From NCBI GenBank assembly GCA_964616275.1, contig CAZTUL010000015.1, forward strand, positions 1 through 37,697: a DNA stretch of 37,697 nt. Direction: 5' to 3'. Below are positions 7,980 through 16,494 of the stretch, piece by piece; the first letter of the stretch is position 1; the number at the start of each line of letters is the position of its first letter. Source of the DNA: CAYZJV01 sp964616275 (lineage in GTDB: Bacteria > Spirochaetota > Spirochaetia > Sphaerochaetales > Sphaerochaetaceae). Position numbers and translations under genes: made by a program. Under the pieces are notes generated by a model. It saw nothing but the letters and a program-made list of their open reading frames with translations. It did no database searches and was not told the DNA's origin.

Positions 7980-9839
7980 ATGCTTTACACCGATACCAAC
8001 ACCGGCTTTCCTATTGCAGATATTGCAATAGATCCGCTGCAGGGACCATTACCTACAACCGAAGAACTTGAAATGGAATATAAGCGGATGATAATCAGTG
8101 CCTCGGGATGGCGAAAGGTGTTCGCTCAATCGAAAGATGAAGAAGATGCAGCACCGGAAATTTCCCTAGTGGACCGCTATCTTATCGCACTAGCCACTGA
8201 ATCCTTTTATCGTGAACGTAATCCAAAGAAAGTTCTTGTGGGAATTGATACTCGGCCTACTGGGCCGGCAATTGCCAATATTGTGAATCGTATATTACTC
8301 GCTCACGATGTAGATGTGCGCTACCTGTTCATTACCGCTGCTCCAGAAATCATGGCATACAGCAGCTACCAAAAACAGGCTCAATTCTTCTACATAACCG
8401 CCAGTCATAATCCTATTGGGCACAATGGATTTAAATTTGGTTCTGCTGGAGGTGTTTTCGACTCAATCGAAGCCACACAGATCATCGCCACATTCAGAAC
8501 CCTAATCACCGATCCCGAATCTCCTGCACTTGTGCAGCGTCTCAGTGCATCAGTTTCACCTGAGCGGTATGGCATCGTACTGAATCACTGTGCATCCGAG
8601 AAGAGTGAGGCTCTTGCTGCCTATGAACGGTTGGTACTCGATATTGCTGCCGATTCAGAGGATGAACTGGATTATGGAGATCTTATTGCCCAGCTTCGAC
8701 ACGAAATTTCACAGCACCCTATAGGGATTGTGGGAGAGTTGAATGGCAGTGCCCGCAGTGTAAGTATAGACAAGGAGTTTCTTTCGGGACTGGGTATTAA
8801 AACCCATTTTGTGCATAACCTTCCTCGAGATATCGCTCACGCAATCATCCCGGAGGGAGAGAATCTTGAACTCTGTAGAACTATCTTGCAAGAGGCACAT
8901 CAAAAAGACCCCGCATTCATACTGGGATATGTACCCGATAATGATGGAGATCGGGGCAACATTGTCTACTATAACGAAAACACACATACCACACATATTC
9001 TCGGTGCACAGGAACTATTTGCCCTCGTGGCTACTGTCGAGCTATCGCTGTCCAAAAGAGATGCTGTCCCGCAGGCAATCGTGGTAAATGGACCTACATC
9101 GCTCATGATAGATGCAATTGCTGATCGGCTGGGTGTCTCAGCCTTCCGTGCCGAAGTTGGAGAGGCCAATGTGGTAAGACTTGCACAACAGGTACGGTCT
9201 CGCGGGTACTCGGTACGTATTCTAGGAGAGGGCTCCAACGGAGGAAATATCACCCATCCAGGAAAAGTTCGTGATCCACTCAATACCTTGGTGTCACTCA
9301 TTAAACTTCTCAGTTCTCCTGAACGGTTTGCTTCCATCACCGGTATGCCATTGCCTCCACATACATCTCCTACACTTTCAAGAGCTTTAGCTGCTCTACC
9401 GCAACGGACTATCACTGGTGCATTCTCGCGAGAGGCTATCATGCAGATTACCTCACATAATCATGGCGACCTGAAAGCAGCATATGAGAGACTGTTTGTA
9501 ATCGACTATGCACAACGCTCGGATGAGTTGGAAAATACATTCAGCATCTGTGGCTGGAGAGAGGAGCAGACCGAAGGAACCTCATGCAAAGAAGGAATGG
9601 GTCCAGATTTTCGTACTCCACCTATGCGTGGAGGTCTAAAAATTATATTCAGTAATGCACTAGGAGACGATACCGATTTTATTTGGATGCGTGGGAGCGG
9701 TACAGAACCCGTATTTCGTATTATGGCCGATGCCTTAGGACACGACCAAAAACGTCACGACTACCTTCTTTTTTGGCACCGTGACCTTATTGCCCGTGCA
9801 GATGCAGAAATTTCTTCACAAAAGAGTTCTTCAGATTAA
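7980..9839 (+). CDS. Phosphohexomutase (phosphoglucomutase/phosphomannomutase family)
   Basis: 619 residues. Alpha-D-phosphohexomutase that should interconvert hexose 1- and 6-phosphates in the cytoplasm. The four family sites are present in order: phosphoserine loop ITASHNPIGHNGFKF, metal loop PDNDGDRGNIV, sugar loop GEGSNGGNI, and phosphate-binding loop RGSGTEPVFRI. The sugar loop has GEGSNGG instead of the usual GE(E/S)SG, so the preferred sugar is not obvious. It is longer than the ~450-580 residues typical of the family, because of insertions in the middle and before the C-terminal domain. Start: ATG at 7980 with AGGAGG 9 bases upstream; the open frame continues to 7887 but overlaps the divergent kinase. 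The 3' end overlaps the hexokinase gene by 9 bases. Confidence 0.9.
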   Translation: MLYTDTNTGFPIADIAIDPLQGPLPTTEELEMEYKRMIISASGWRKVFAQSKDEEDAAPEISLVDRYLIALATESFYRERNPKKVLVGIDTRPTGPAIANIVNRILLAHDVDVRYLFITAAPEIMAYSSYQKQAQFFYITASHNPIGHNGFKFGSAGGVFDSIEATQIIATFRTLITDPESPALVQRLSASVSPERYGIVLNHCASEKSEALAAYERLVLDIAADSEDELDYGDLIAQLRHEISQHPIGIVGELNGSARSVSIDKEFLSGLGIKTHFVHNLPRDIAHAIIPEGENLELCRTILQEAHQKDPAFILGYVPDNDGDRGNIVYYNENTHTTHILGAQELFALVATVELSLSKRDAVPQAIVVNGPTSLMIDAIADRLGVSAFRAEVGEANVVRLAQQVRSRGYSVRILGEGSNGGNITHPGKVRDPLNTLVSLIKLLSSPERFASITGMPLPPHTSPTLSRALAALPQRTITGAFSREAIMQITSHNHGDLKAAYERLFVIDYAQRSDELENTFSICGWREEQTEGTSCKEGMGPDFRTPPMRGGLKIIFSNALGDDTDFIWMRGSGTEPVFRIMADALGHDQKRHDYLLFWHRDLIARADAEISSQKSSSD

Positions 9840-11141
9840 CGACAGTCCAGCTACTGCAGCTCCGATTGTCGGTGAATTATCGAGATGGATGAACTGAACA
9901 TAGCGATGGTGCTTCCTGTGTAAAAATTCAGTCACATAGTATTCGGTATAGCGTGCCAGATTCTTCGTCTTGTAGTAGGTCGTCCCATCGGCATTAATAC
10001 AGATAGGATATCGCGGCTGGGTTCCGTACCCTGTTTTTAACACAGCAGCACTGAGATTTACTGCAGTCAACTTCGCTGCTCGTGCAATGATTGCATCCAG
10101 TATGAGATACAGAGCCGTAGCATCAGTTTCATGATAAATGCAGGACACTAGATCATACGAAAGATTATGAGGCATCTCAAGGTAGTTGCTCATGCGGGTA
10201 GTGTTCATTGGATACAGTGTATAGAACCGCTCAGCAAATTCCTCAGAAAGAAGGCGCTCAGCAATAGCCTCCTCAATAACAACTTGGCTGAACGAACCGA
10301 GGTAGGCTCCGCTGATCATCTTTTCAAAGTGATAATTCTCCGGTTGTTTTGTACTATCCATAAATCGCCTGTCGAGCTCTCCTGGGACTATGTCATAATT
10401 CCCCGACTCAACGTTAATTATCTGACTTCCGCTGGTAAGTTCAGGTAACTTCCCAATCGCATCATTACGTTCTACATAAGCGGTGTTCGTACCGGTACCA
10501 AGTATGAAGCCAATATAGCCATCGTACAAAGTGGAATCGGGAGAGGCTTTTCCCGCAAGCAACGTAGCGACCGTATCGTTCACGACTGCAACCCGCTTGT
10601 TCGATACATCATGTCCCCTTCGTGCAAGTTCTGCCATGAGAGACTTCCCAACCGGCATACCTATGACCTCAGGAGCTTTTACCTCCTTGGAAAAGACAAG
10701 CGGTATACCATCACCCTGTTCAGTAATCTCGGCTGCATACGAAAAACAGAATCCAATGTTGTCGCTCTCATGAATGAGCGGCTCAACCTGGTCGGCTAGA
10801 GTTGAGAAAAATTCCCGTGCTGAAACCTCCCGCTGTACTCCGGGCATCCCACTTTTTGTGAAGGAGGAGATGGTGGGTTTCAAATCTTCATCGAAGCTTA
10901 CCACACAGGTGCGAAAATTAGTCCCACCGGCATCGAGCACTATAACCTTCTTTCCTGTCTCAATATTGGTATCTGCCTGAGTGTAGGTAGGGATCATGGC
11001 AAGCGAGCCAGCTCCTTTCGCTTGCAGTCCAACTTCCATCTCTTTGAGAAAATCATCACAACATGCGTGCATATCCAGTGTGTCCGGTGCGATTTTCCAC
11101 TCGTGGAGAAACGACTCAGTTCGTGCGACTATCTGTTTCAT
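9831..11141 (-). CDS. Hexokinase (eukaryote-type family)
   Basis: 436 residues. ATP-dependent hexose kinase of the eukaryotic-type hexokinase family, which in bacteria is largely known from spirochaetes. Seen: phosphate-1 motif VLDAGGTNFRTC, FSYAAEI, the sugar-binding region MPVGKSLMAELARRG, catalytic Asp in VNDTVATLLAGK, the phosphate-2 loop GFILGTGTNTAYVER, and a C-terminal segment LDNSPTIGAAVAGLSLI. It would produce glucose-6-phosphate, the substrate pool of the phosphohexomutase encoded convergently. The ATG at 11141 is preferred to an in-frame TTG at 11153; the ribosome binding site is weak (GGGGG). No membrane or organelle-type extension. Confidence 0.92.
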   Translation of the reverse strand: MKQIVARTESFLHEWKIAPDTLDMHACCDDFLKEMEVGLQAKGAGSLAMIPTYTQADTNIETGKKVIVLDAGGTNFRTCVVSFDEDLKPTISSFTKSGMPGVQREVSAREFFSTLADQVEPLIHESDNIGFCFSYAAEITEQGDGIPLVFSKEVKAPEVIGMPVGKSLMAELARRGHDVSNKRVAVVNDTVATLLAGKASPDSTLYDGYIGFILGTGTNTAYVERNDAIGKLPELTSGSQIINVESGNYDIVPGELDRRFMDSTKQPENYHFEKMISGAYLGSFSQVVIEEAIAERLLSEEFAERFYTLYPMNTTRMSNYLEMPHNLSYDLVSCIYHETDATALYLILDAIIARAAKLTAVNLSAAVLKTGYGTQPRYPICINADGTTYYKTKNLARYTEYYVTEFLHRKHHRYVQFIHLDNSPTIGAAVAGLSLI

Positions 11142-11210
11142 CTTAGCCCCCAAGGGTATGTGGTCTCTCTATATTAGGCTACCATACGGCATCTGTCCAG
11201 CTTGTATACA

Positions 11211-11876
11211 CTACAAAACAAGCTTGAGCTGTTCTGTAATATCAACTCCCGTGGGAACCGGAAAGAGTGATTGAGCCACAGAAAGAAAGTCCTCGCCATC
11301 TGCCCGTATTTCAATCGGGATGATTGAGGATGCTGCGGGGCCTTCCAGAGGAATGATAAACGAGAACGTGAGAGTGAAAGGTTCTGTGATTCGTGAACCC
11401 GCAACAATAACGCTTCCGGATCCCTCGTAACGAAATGGATAGGGAGCTGCAAGTCGAATTGCATCCATAGTACCGGTAAGGATGACTTCACCCTCCATGA
11501 GTGCCTGAGGTCGTAAATAGGCAACCATCTTATTATAATCGGGAATAACCCTGATTACCGAAGTAAATAAAGCCTCTAGAAATCCCATCTGCCGCGGAGC
11601 TGCGGGCGGAGGACTCTCAAGCACTACTCTTCTCAGATATCCGATATCTGCTTTATCCATAGTAAGTGAAAACTGTGAGAATGTAGCATCCGATACAAAC
11701 TGAGCAGTCTCAAAAGAGGGAATATCAGAGAGGTGGCTCGAAGCCGTTGTCGCGGCACTAGCCACTAGGAGTGATTGAAGTGCCACCTTTACCTCGTTAT
11801 CCTGAGGAACAGCAGATAGCCCCGAAATCATACATACAAGTAACAGAAATACGATGAACACGTTCCTTTTCGGCAT
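11211..11876 (-). CDS. Exported protein of unknown function
   Basis: 221 residues, not recognised. The ATG at 11876 has AGAGG nine bases upstream and starts a clear signal peptide (MPKRNVFIVFLLLVCMISG, cleavage probably after LSA), so the longer open frame to 12029 is not used. The mature part has no Cys, hence it is not a lipoprotein by lipobox. It contains alternating hydrophobic strands (FTLTFSFIIPLEG, GEVILTGTMDAIRL) and a Pro-rich loop (PPPAAPRQ), suggesting a beta-rich periplasmic domain. A TTGACA lies at 11919-11924 on this strand but the matching -10 (TCCCAT, 16 bp) is weak. It diverges from sbcB. Function cannot be inferred. Confidence 0.72.
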   Translation of the reverse strand: MPKRNVFIVFLLLVCMISGLSAVPQDNEVKVALQSLLVASAATTASSHLSDIPSFETAQFVSDATFSQFSLTMDKADIGYLRRVVLESPPPAAPRQMGFLEALFTSVIRVIPDYNKMVAYLRPQALMEGEVILTGTMDAIRLAAPYPFRYEGSGSVIVAGSRITEPFTLTFSFIIPLEGPAASSIIPIEIRADGEDFLSVAQSLFPVPTGVDITEQLKLVL

Positions 11877-11953
11877 GCGTAAGGACCTCTTGGAAGATGG
11901 GATAGGACGGTATATACCTGTCAAAATAAACAAGACTATGCTACATTGGTAAC

Positions 11954-13564
11954 ATGAAACACAGCGAAACTTTCTTCTGGTATGATCTGGAAACTTTTGG
12001 ATTGAATTCCCGGTATGATCGAATCGCACAATTCGCTGGAGTGCGTACCGATTTTAACCTGAACGTCATTGAAGAACCTGTGATACTCTACTGTAAATTG
12101 AGTGATGACTATCTCCCGGATCCACTCGCTTGTGCAATTACCGGAATTACTCCACAAGAGGTACAGGAGAAAGGTCTGATTGAACGGGATTTTATTTCAA
12201 GAATCAACTCACTGTTCAGTGAACGTGGTACGTGTGCTGTCGGGTACAATACTATCCGGTTTGATGATGAATTCATTCGCAATGCATTATTCAGGAACTT
12301 CTTTGACCCCTACAAGAGAGAGTACGATGAAGGACGGAGCCGGTGGGATATTCTGGATCTCGTACGAGCAGCTCACGATCTTCGCCCAAAAGGTATTACC
12401 TGGCCGGTAAAACCCAATTCAGGTCGCCCCTCTTTTAAGTTAACCGACCTCACCGAAGCTAACGAAATTTCACATGAGCAGGCACACGATGCCATGAGTG
12501 ACGTGTGGGCGACTCTAGGACTTGCCCGACTTATCAAACAAAAACAGCCGAAACTCTTCTCCTATTACCTCGGACTTCGCGATAAAAAACAGGTGAAGCA
12601 GAAGCTCCCCACTCCATTAGGACCATCAATGCTCTACACTGCTGCTGAGTTTACCCGGCAGGAGGGGTGTTCTACCATCGTTATGCCCATTATCGGTGGA
12701 ACAAGAAATTCCAATACACTCTGTGTCTTCGATCTCAGACATGACCCCTCACTTCTTATTTCAGCCTCCCACGCATTTGGAGAACTAGAAGCAATACGGA
12801 AGACAGAAGATCATTTCCGAGAGGTAGCTCAAAAGGCAAGAAGGGCATTGCAAAACAAGACAGATATCGAAGAAACCCTTCGGGAAACTACAGAATCACT
12901 CACGGAGGCTGCCGATTTATTGGCAAATCTGCCTCGCATCGCATCGGCATCGGAGCGATTGCTGAAAGTTCCAGGAATCTATAGGGTAGCTATCAATAAA
13001 GCTCCATTTCTCTCACCGCTCAGTATACTCAACGAAGATCCCACTATTCCAGACCGTCTTGGGTTGGATGTGACGCTCTGTGAACAGCGTCGCAAGCAGA
13101 TTCTGGAACACCCTATCGTAGCAACTCATATACGGATGGCTCTCGATTTTGAAGAGTATCCACCGGTTGATGATGTAGATCTATCTATCTATACCGGGTT
13201 CTTTTCAGCAGGCGATGCCAAGAGGTTCGATGAAATCAGATCCATGCAGCCCGAAGATTTGTGGAAACACCGATTCACCTTTGACGATAATCGAGCTCAT
13301 GAGATGCTCTGGCGCTATCTCTGCCGAAACTGGCCCGAAATACTCGATGATGAGCAGCGGTCACGGTGGAAGAGCTTCTGTGCTGAACGATTATACAATC
13401 CTCCAGGTGGTACGTTGGTGAATCTCCAGTTCTATACCCGAAAAATTGCAGAACGGATGAGTTCCAAAGATACAGAACCTCAAGAGAAGCACGTTATGAA
13501 AGACCTGGAAATGTGGGGGAAAGCTGTATGCGAACGAATTGGGATTCGGTACCCTCACGCATGA
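11954..13564 (+). CDS. sbcB: Exodeoxyribonuclease I
   Basis: 536 residues. 3'-to-5' single-strand DNA exonuclease of the DEDDh class, used in recombination and mismatch repair. It aligns by eye with E. coli ExoI from the start: YDLETFG (D11, E13), AITGITPQEV, VGYNTIRFDDEF (D104/D105), SRWDILDLVRA, and QAHDAMSDV (H178, D183), completing the active site. The SH3-like and helical C-terminal regions are present: TIVMPIIGGTRN, the DEQRSRWKSF segment and a final helix. Full length (E. coli enzyme is about 475), with no truncation. The ribosome binding site is poor. ExoI is best known from Gammaproteobacteria, so its presence here is unusual. The end overlaps the convergent kbl by 10 bases. Confidence 0.93.
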   Translation: MKHSETFFWYDLETFGLNSRYDRIAQFAGVRTDFNLNVIEEPVILYCKLSDDYLPDPLACAITGITPQEVQEKGLIERDFISRINSLFSERGTCAVGYNTIRFDDEFIRNALFRNFFDPYKREYDEGRSRWDILDLVRAAHDLRPKGITWPVKPNSGRPSFKLTDLTEANEISHEQAHDAMSDVWATLGLARLIKQKQPKLFSYYLGLRDKKQVKQKLPTPLGPSMLYTAAEFTRQEGCSTIVMPIIGGTRNSNTLCVFDLRHDPSLLISASHAFGELEAIRKTEDHFREVAQKARRALQNKTDIEETLRETTESLTEAADLLANLPRIASASERLLKVPGIYRVAINKAPFLSPLSILNEDPTIPDRLGLDVTLCEQRRKQILEHPIVATHIRMALDFEEYPPVDDVDLSIYTGFFSAGDAKRFDEIRSMQPEDLWKHRFTFDDNRAHEMLWRYLCRNWPEILDDEQRSRWKSFCAERLYNPPGGTLVNLQFYTRKIAERMSSKDTEPQEKHVMKDLEMWGKAVCERIGIRYPHA

Positions 13565-14748
13565 ATCCAGTGTAAAGCCTCACGTACTCGAATAAAGGCC
13601 TCCACAGCAGCTTCAACATCTTCGTAGGTATGGGCTGCAGAGAGTTGAACTCGAATTCGGGCCATTCCCTTAGGAACTACCGGGTAGCTGAAACCAATCA
13701 CGTATATCCCCTCGTTAAGCAGAGCATCGGCCATAGCGACTGCTTTTTTTTCATCGTACAGCATAACCGGAACAATCGCGGTCTCTCCCGGAACAAGATC
13801 GAACTGTGCCTCACTCATCCTCTTTCTGAATTGCCGAGCACGCTCCATAGTTACCTCTCTATAGGGATTATCCTTTTCGAGAAGCTCAATGACCTTGAGC
13901 GTTCCTCCCGCGATTGCCGGAGCAATGGTGTTACTAAAAAGGTACGGACGTGCACGCTGCCGAAGTAGTGCAATAATCGAGGCACGACCGGTTATACACC
14001 CGCCGCTTGCTCCACCGAGAGCTTTTCCAAATGTGGTACTCACAATATCAACCCGGCCCTCAACTCCACAGTGTTCCAATGTACCTCGTCCCTGTTTGCC
14101 TATGTAGCCAGTCGCATGCGAATCATCCACCATAACAAGTGCATCATACTGCTCGGCAAGAGTACAGATATCGGCAAGCTTCGCAATATCACCATCCATG
14201 GAAAACACTCCATCGGTTACAATAAGGCGTCGTCGGTGCCGCTGTGCAACTTTAAGCTTCTCCTCCAGCATCTGCATATCACTATGATCATACCGGTAGC
14301 GCTCAGCTTTACAGAGACGAATCCCATCGATTATGGAGGCATGATTCAGGGCATCGCTCAGAATCGCATCCCTCTCATCCAATAGGGGTTCAAAGACAGC
14401 ACCATTCGCATCGAAGCAGCTTGAAAACAGAATAGTATCTTCGGTACGAAGGAACCTGGTCACCGCCTCCTCTAATTGCTTATGAATCTGCTGTGTTCCA
14501 CAGATGAATCGAACCGAAGAGAGCCCGTATCCCCAATGCTCCATCGCTTTCGAAGCAGCTTCAACAACCTTTTCGTTGTTAGCAAGACCTAGATAATTAT
14601 TGGAACAAAAATTTCGTACCGGGTACGTTTTTACTTTGATTGTCGCCCCTTGAGGACTCTCCAAAATTCGCTCATCCTTGAATAAGCCGCTATCGTGTAA
14701 CTCCTCAATAAATTGATCTAACTCTTTTCTCAACGTCTCTGATACCAT
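13555..14748 (-). CDS. kbl: Glycine C-acetyltransferase (2-amino-3-ketobutyrate CoA ligase)
   Basis: 397 residues, PLP enzyme of the alpha-oxoamine synthase family. It cleaves 2-amino-3-ketobutyrate with CoA to glycine and acetyl-CoA, the second step of threonine degradation. Seen: NFCSNNYLGLAN, FSSCFDANGAVFEPL, the ring-stacking SDALNHASIIDG, VDDSHATGYIG (PLP-contacting Asp208 and His211), and the PLP lysine K242 in TTFGKALGGASGG. The ATG at 14748 follows AGGAGT by six bases. It lies 23 bases downstream of tdh on the same strand, and the pairing with a threonine dehydrogenase makes Kbl more likely than the related ALA synthase or BioF. Length is as expected. Confidence 0.95.
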   Translation of the reverse strand: MVSETLRKELDQFIEELHDSGLFKDERILESPQGATIKVKTYPVRNFCSNNYLGLANNEKVVEAASKAMEHWGYGLSSVRFICGTQQIHKQLEEAVTRFLRTEDTILFSSCFDANGAVFEPLLDERDAILSDALNHASIIDGIRLCKAERYRYDHSDMQMLEEKLKVAQRHRRRLIVTDGVFSMDGDIAKLADICTLAEQYDALVMVDDSHATGYIGKQGRGTLEHCGVEGRVDIVSTTFGKALGGASGGCITGRASIIALLRQRARPYLFSNTIAPAIAGGTLKVIELLEKDNPYREVTMERARQFRKRMSEAQFDLVPGETAIVPVMLYDEKKAVAMADALLNEGIYVIGFSYPVVPKGMARIRVQLSAAHTYEDVEAAVEAFIRVREALHWIHA

Positions 14749-14771
14749 TTGCTGACTCCTTAGCGTCGTAA

Positions 14772-15728
14772 TTACTGCTCCATTTTTCGTTTTTTCAGTG
14801 TAGAAAGCATATCGGCTGTCATACGGGCAATATCATACGAGGGTTTCCATCCCCACTCAACTCGTGCTGCATAGTCTTCTAAACAGTCGGGCCATGAGTC
14901 GGCTATCGCCTGTTTCACCGGATCTATACGATAGCTGATGGTAAATTCGGGTATATGTGTTCTAATATATGCAGCTAGCTCTTCGGGGCAAAAACTCATG
15001 GCTCCCACATTAAAAGCATTTCTATGCCGTAAATGAGCAGCATCTGCCTCCATCAACTGGATTGCTGCCTCTACAGCGTCGGGCATATACATCATGTCGA
15101 GATAGGTATCTCCCCGCAAAAAGCACTCATACTGTTGATGTTCCAGTGCGGCATAGAAGATATCCACTGCATAGTCGGTCGTTCCACCTCCGGGAGGAGT
15201 TAGGTTGCTGATAATTCCAGGGTATCGTACACCTCGAGTATCAACATCATATTTATGGTAGTAGTAATCACACAGGAGTTCTCCCGCCACCTTTGTCACT
15301 CCATAGATGGATGTAGGTCGCTGCACGGTATCCTGAGGGGTGAACTTCTTAGGAGTTGAAGGTCCAAACGCACCGATGGATGAGGGGGTAAACAGAGCAC
15401 AATGATGTTCACGAGCTATCTCCAAAGCGGTCATGAGCCCGTGCATATTGATATCCCAAGCCTGCTGCGGGTTCTTCTCTGCGGTTGCCGAAAGAATCGC
15501 CGCAAGATGAAATATGGTGTCTATATGATGATTACCGACAATCTTGGAAAGAGTCGCTCCGTCTCTGCAATCCACAAGATACCATGGTCCATCATCAACA
15601 AGTTCAGATGAGACGGGTTTACGAATATCTGTAAGGATCACATTCGTACTGCCGTAGAGCTGTCGTAAGCGGATGGCAATCTCAGAACCCAGTTGACCAA
15701 AAGCTCCGGTAATCAGTATATGCTTCAT
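14772..15728 (-). CDS. tdh: L-threonine 3-dehydrogenase, short-chain (epimerase-like) type
   Basis: 318 residues, extended SDR fold. NAD-dependent oxidation of L-threonine to 2-amino-3-ketobutyrate, which Kbl then cleaves. Seen: the nucleotide loop ITGAFGQLGSE (residues 6-16), HLAAILSA, TPSSIGAFGPSTPK with the catalytic Ser, Y142-x3-K146 in IYGVTK, and VRYPGIISNLTPPGGGTTDYA, the substrate segment characteristic of SDR-type threonine dehydrogenases (as opposed to the zinc-dependent type in E. coli). ATG at 15728 follows GGAGGGG; an upstream in-frame GTG at 15755 is rejected. First gene of the tdh-kbl operon, with a strong promoter at 15807-15835 and a leader of about 70 bases. Confidence 0.92.
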   Translation of the reverse strand: MKHILITGAFGQLGSEIAIRLRQLYGSTNVILTDIRKPVSSELVDDGPWYLVDCRDGATLSKIVGNHHIDTIFHLAAILSATAEKNPQQAWDINMHGLMTALEIAREHHCALFTPSSIGAFGPSTPKKFTPQDTVQRPTSIYGVTKVAGELLCDYYYHKYDVDTRGVRYPGIISNLTPPGGGTTDYAVDIFYAALEHQQYECFLRGDTYLDMMYMPDAVEAAIQLMEADAAHLRHRNAFNVGAMSFCPEELAAYIRTHIPEFTISYRIDPVKQAIADSWPDCLEDYAARVEWGWKPSYDIARMTADMLSTLKKRKMEQ

Positions 15729-15760
15729 ATCCCCTCCAGCTACCCTGCTGCTCACAAGAA

Positions 15761-15802
15761 ACGCTTATTGACAAGTACAAATCCTCACCCTACAATAAGC
15801 GT
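15761..15802. repeat. 10-bp perfect inverted repeat over the XRE-gene promoter
   Basis: ACGCTTATTG (15761-15770) and CAATAAGCGT (15793-15802) are perfect reverse complements with 22 bases between. One arm overlaps the -35 and the other the -10 of the rightward promoter, so it is a good candidate operator. With one inserted base the match extends outward (GAA at 15758-15760, TTC at 15804-15806). Confidence 0.6.
15768..15796 (+). promoter_or_regulatory. Near-consensus promoter of XRE-cupin regulator gene
   Basis: -35 TTGACA (15768-15773), 17 bp spacer, -10 TACAAT (15791-15796). Start of transcription expected near 15803, giving a leader of about 50 bases to ATG 15854. It lies inside the initially transcribed region of the leftward tdh promoter. 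Confidence 0.65.
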
Positions 15803-15819
15803 GTTCAGTATAATGAACA
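15802..15819. promoter_or_regulatory. Palindromic operator candidate TGTTCA-N6-TGAACA
   Basis: TGTTCA (15802-15807) and TGAACA (15814-15819) form an 18-bp dyad that covers the -10 of the tdh promoter and the start region of the rightward transcript. The right half contains TATAATGAACA, which matches the end of the E. coli PuuR box as I remember it; PuuR is also an XRE-cupin protein, like the product of the gene next door. Further right, TTTGA-N4-TCAAA (15823-15836) forms another small dyad over the tdh -35. Confidence 0.5.
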
Positions 15820-15835
15820 ATATTTGATATGTCAA
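15807..15835 (-). promoter_or_regulatory. Near-consensus promoter of tdh-kbl operon
   Basis: Reading the minus strand: -35 TTGACA (15835-15830), 17 bp spacer, -10 TATACT (15812-15807), transcript start expected near 15800. The polymerase footprint overlaps completely with that of the rightward promoter, so the two should exclude each other. Confidence 0.65.
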
Positions 15836-15853
15836 ACTTAATGGAGTACACCG

Positions 15854-16423
15854 ATGGAGCATCCTCCTATGATTGGAAAAAATATCCAGAAGTTACGATC
15901 AACGAGAAATCTCACACTGAATGTACTGAGTGAACGGTCAGGTGTATCTAAAGCCATGCTCAGCCAGATTGAATCGAACAAAGTGAACCCCACCGTAGCA
16001 ACGGTATGGAAGATTGCGCGAGGACTTGGGGTAGATCTTCATGATTTACTTGATCCGACCGACCGCCCTAAGAGAAAGTTTTCGGTGAATCGCAGCGAGG
16101 CAATTCAGGAACTGAATACCGATGAACATGGTGTCACAATTCAGGTGTTTTCTCCCTTGGAGATGGCAGGAGATCTCGAAATCTATATTCTGAAGTTCGA
16201 ACCCCATACTGCACTCACCAGTGAACCCCATGCTCCACATACAGAAGAATTCCTCACAGTAACCAAGGGTACCATTACCGTGACTGCGGGAGAGAATGCG
16301 ACAAAGCTCCATAAAGGAGATTTCCTCGCTTACCATGCCGATATTGCCCACACCATAGCAAACGAAGAGGCTTCTCACGCTGTAGTTCATATGGTAGTCA
16401 GGTACGAGCAGATTCAACCTTAG
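15854..16423 (+). CDS. XRE-family regulator with C-terminal cupin sensor domain
   Basis: 189 residues. N-terminal helix-turn-helix (about 6-62: IGKNIQKLRSTRNLTL, GVSKAMLSQIESNKVNPT, VWKIARGLGVDL) and a C-terminal cupin_2 barrel (about 110-185) with PHAPHTEEFLTVTKGTITV and HKGDFLAYHADIAHTI. This architecture (PuuR/SutR-like) usually makes repressors that respond to a small molecule bound in the cupin. ATG 15854 has GGAG seven bases upstream. The neighbours suggest it controls tdh-kbl, itself and the downstream symporter, through the dyads at 15761-15836. The ligand is not known; threonine, glycine or the transported substrate are candidates by context only. Confidence 0.9.
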   Translation: MEHPPMIGKNIQKLRSTRNLTLNVLSERSGVSKAMLSQIESNKVNPTVATVWKIARGLGVDLHDLLDPTDRPKRKFSVNRSEAIQELNTDEHGVTIQVFSPLEMAGDLEIYILKFEPHTALTSEPHAPHTEEFLTVTKGTITVTAGENATKLHKGDFLAYHADIAHTIANEEASHAVVHMVVRYEQIQP

Positions 16424-16494
16424 TCAACTGTCTAGACAAGAATACTTGCTGTTCTGAGAAATTCGTGCTTTCATTTTGTAAAGGGAGTCCACGG

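Noticed and set aside
11877..12029. Longer N-terminus for the exported unknown protein
   Set aside because: It would overlap sbcB and place the signal peptide 50 residues inside; ATG 11876 has a ribosome binding site.
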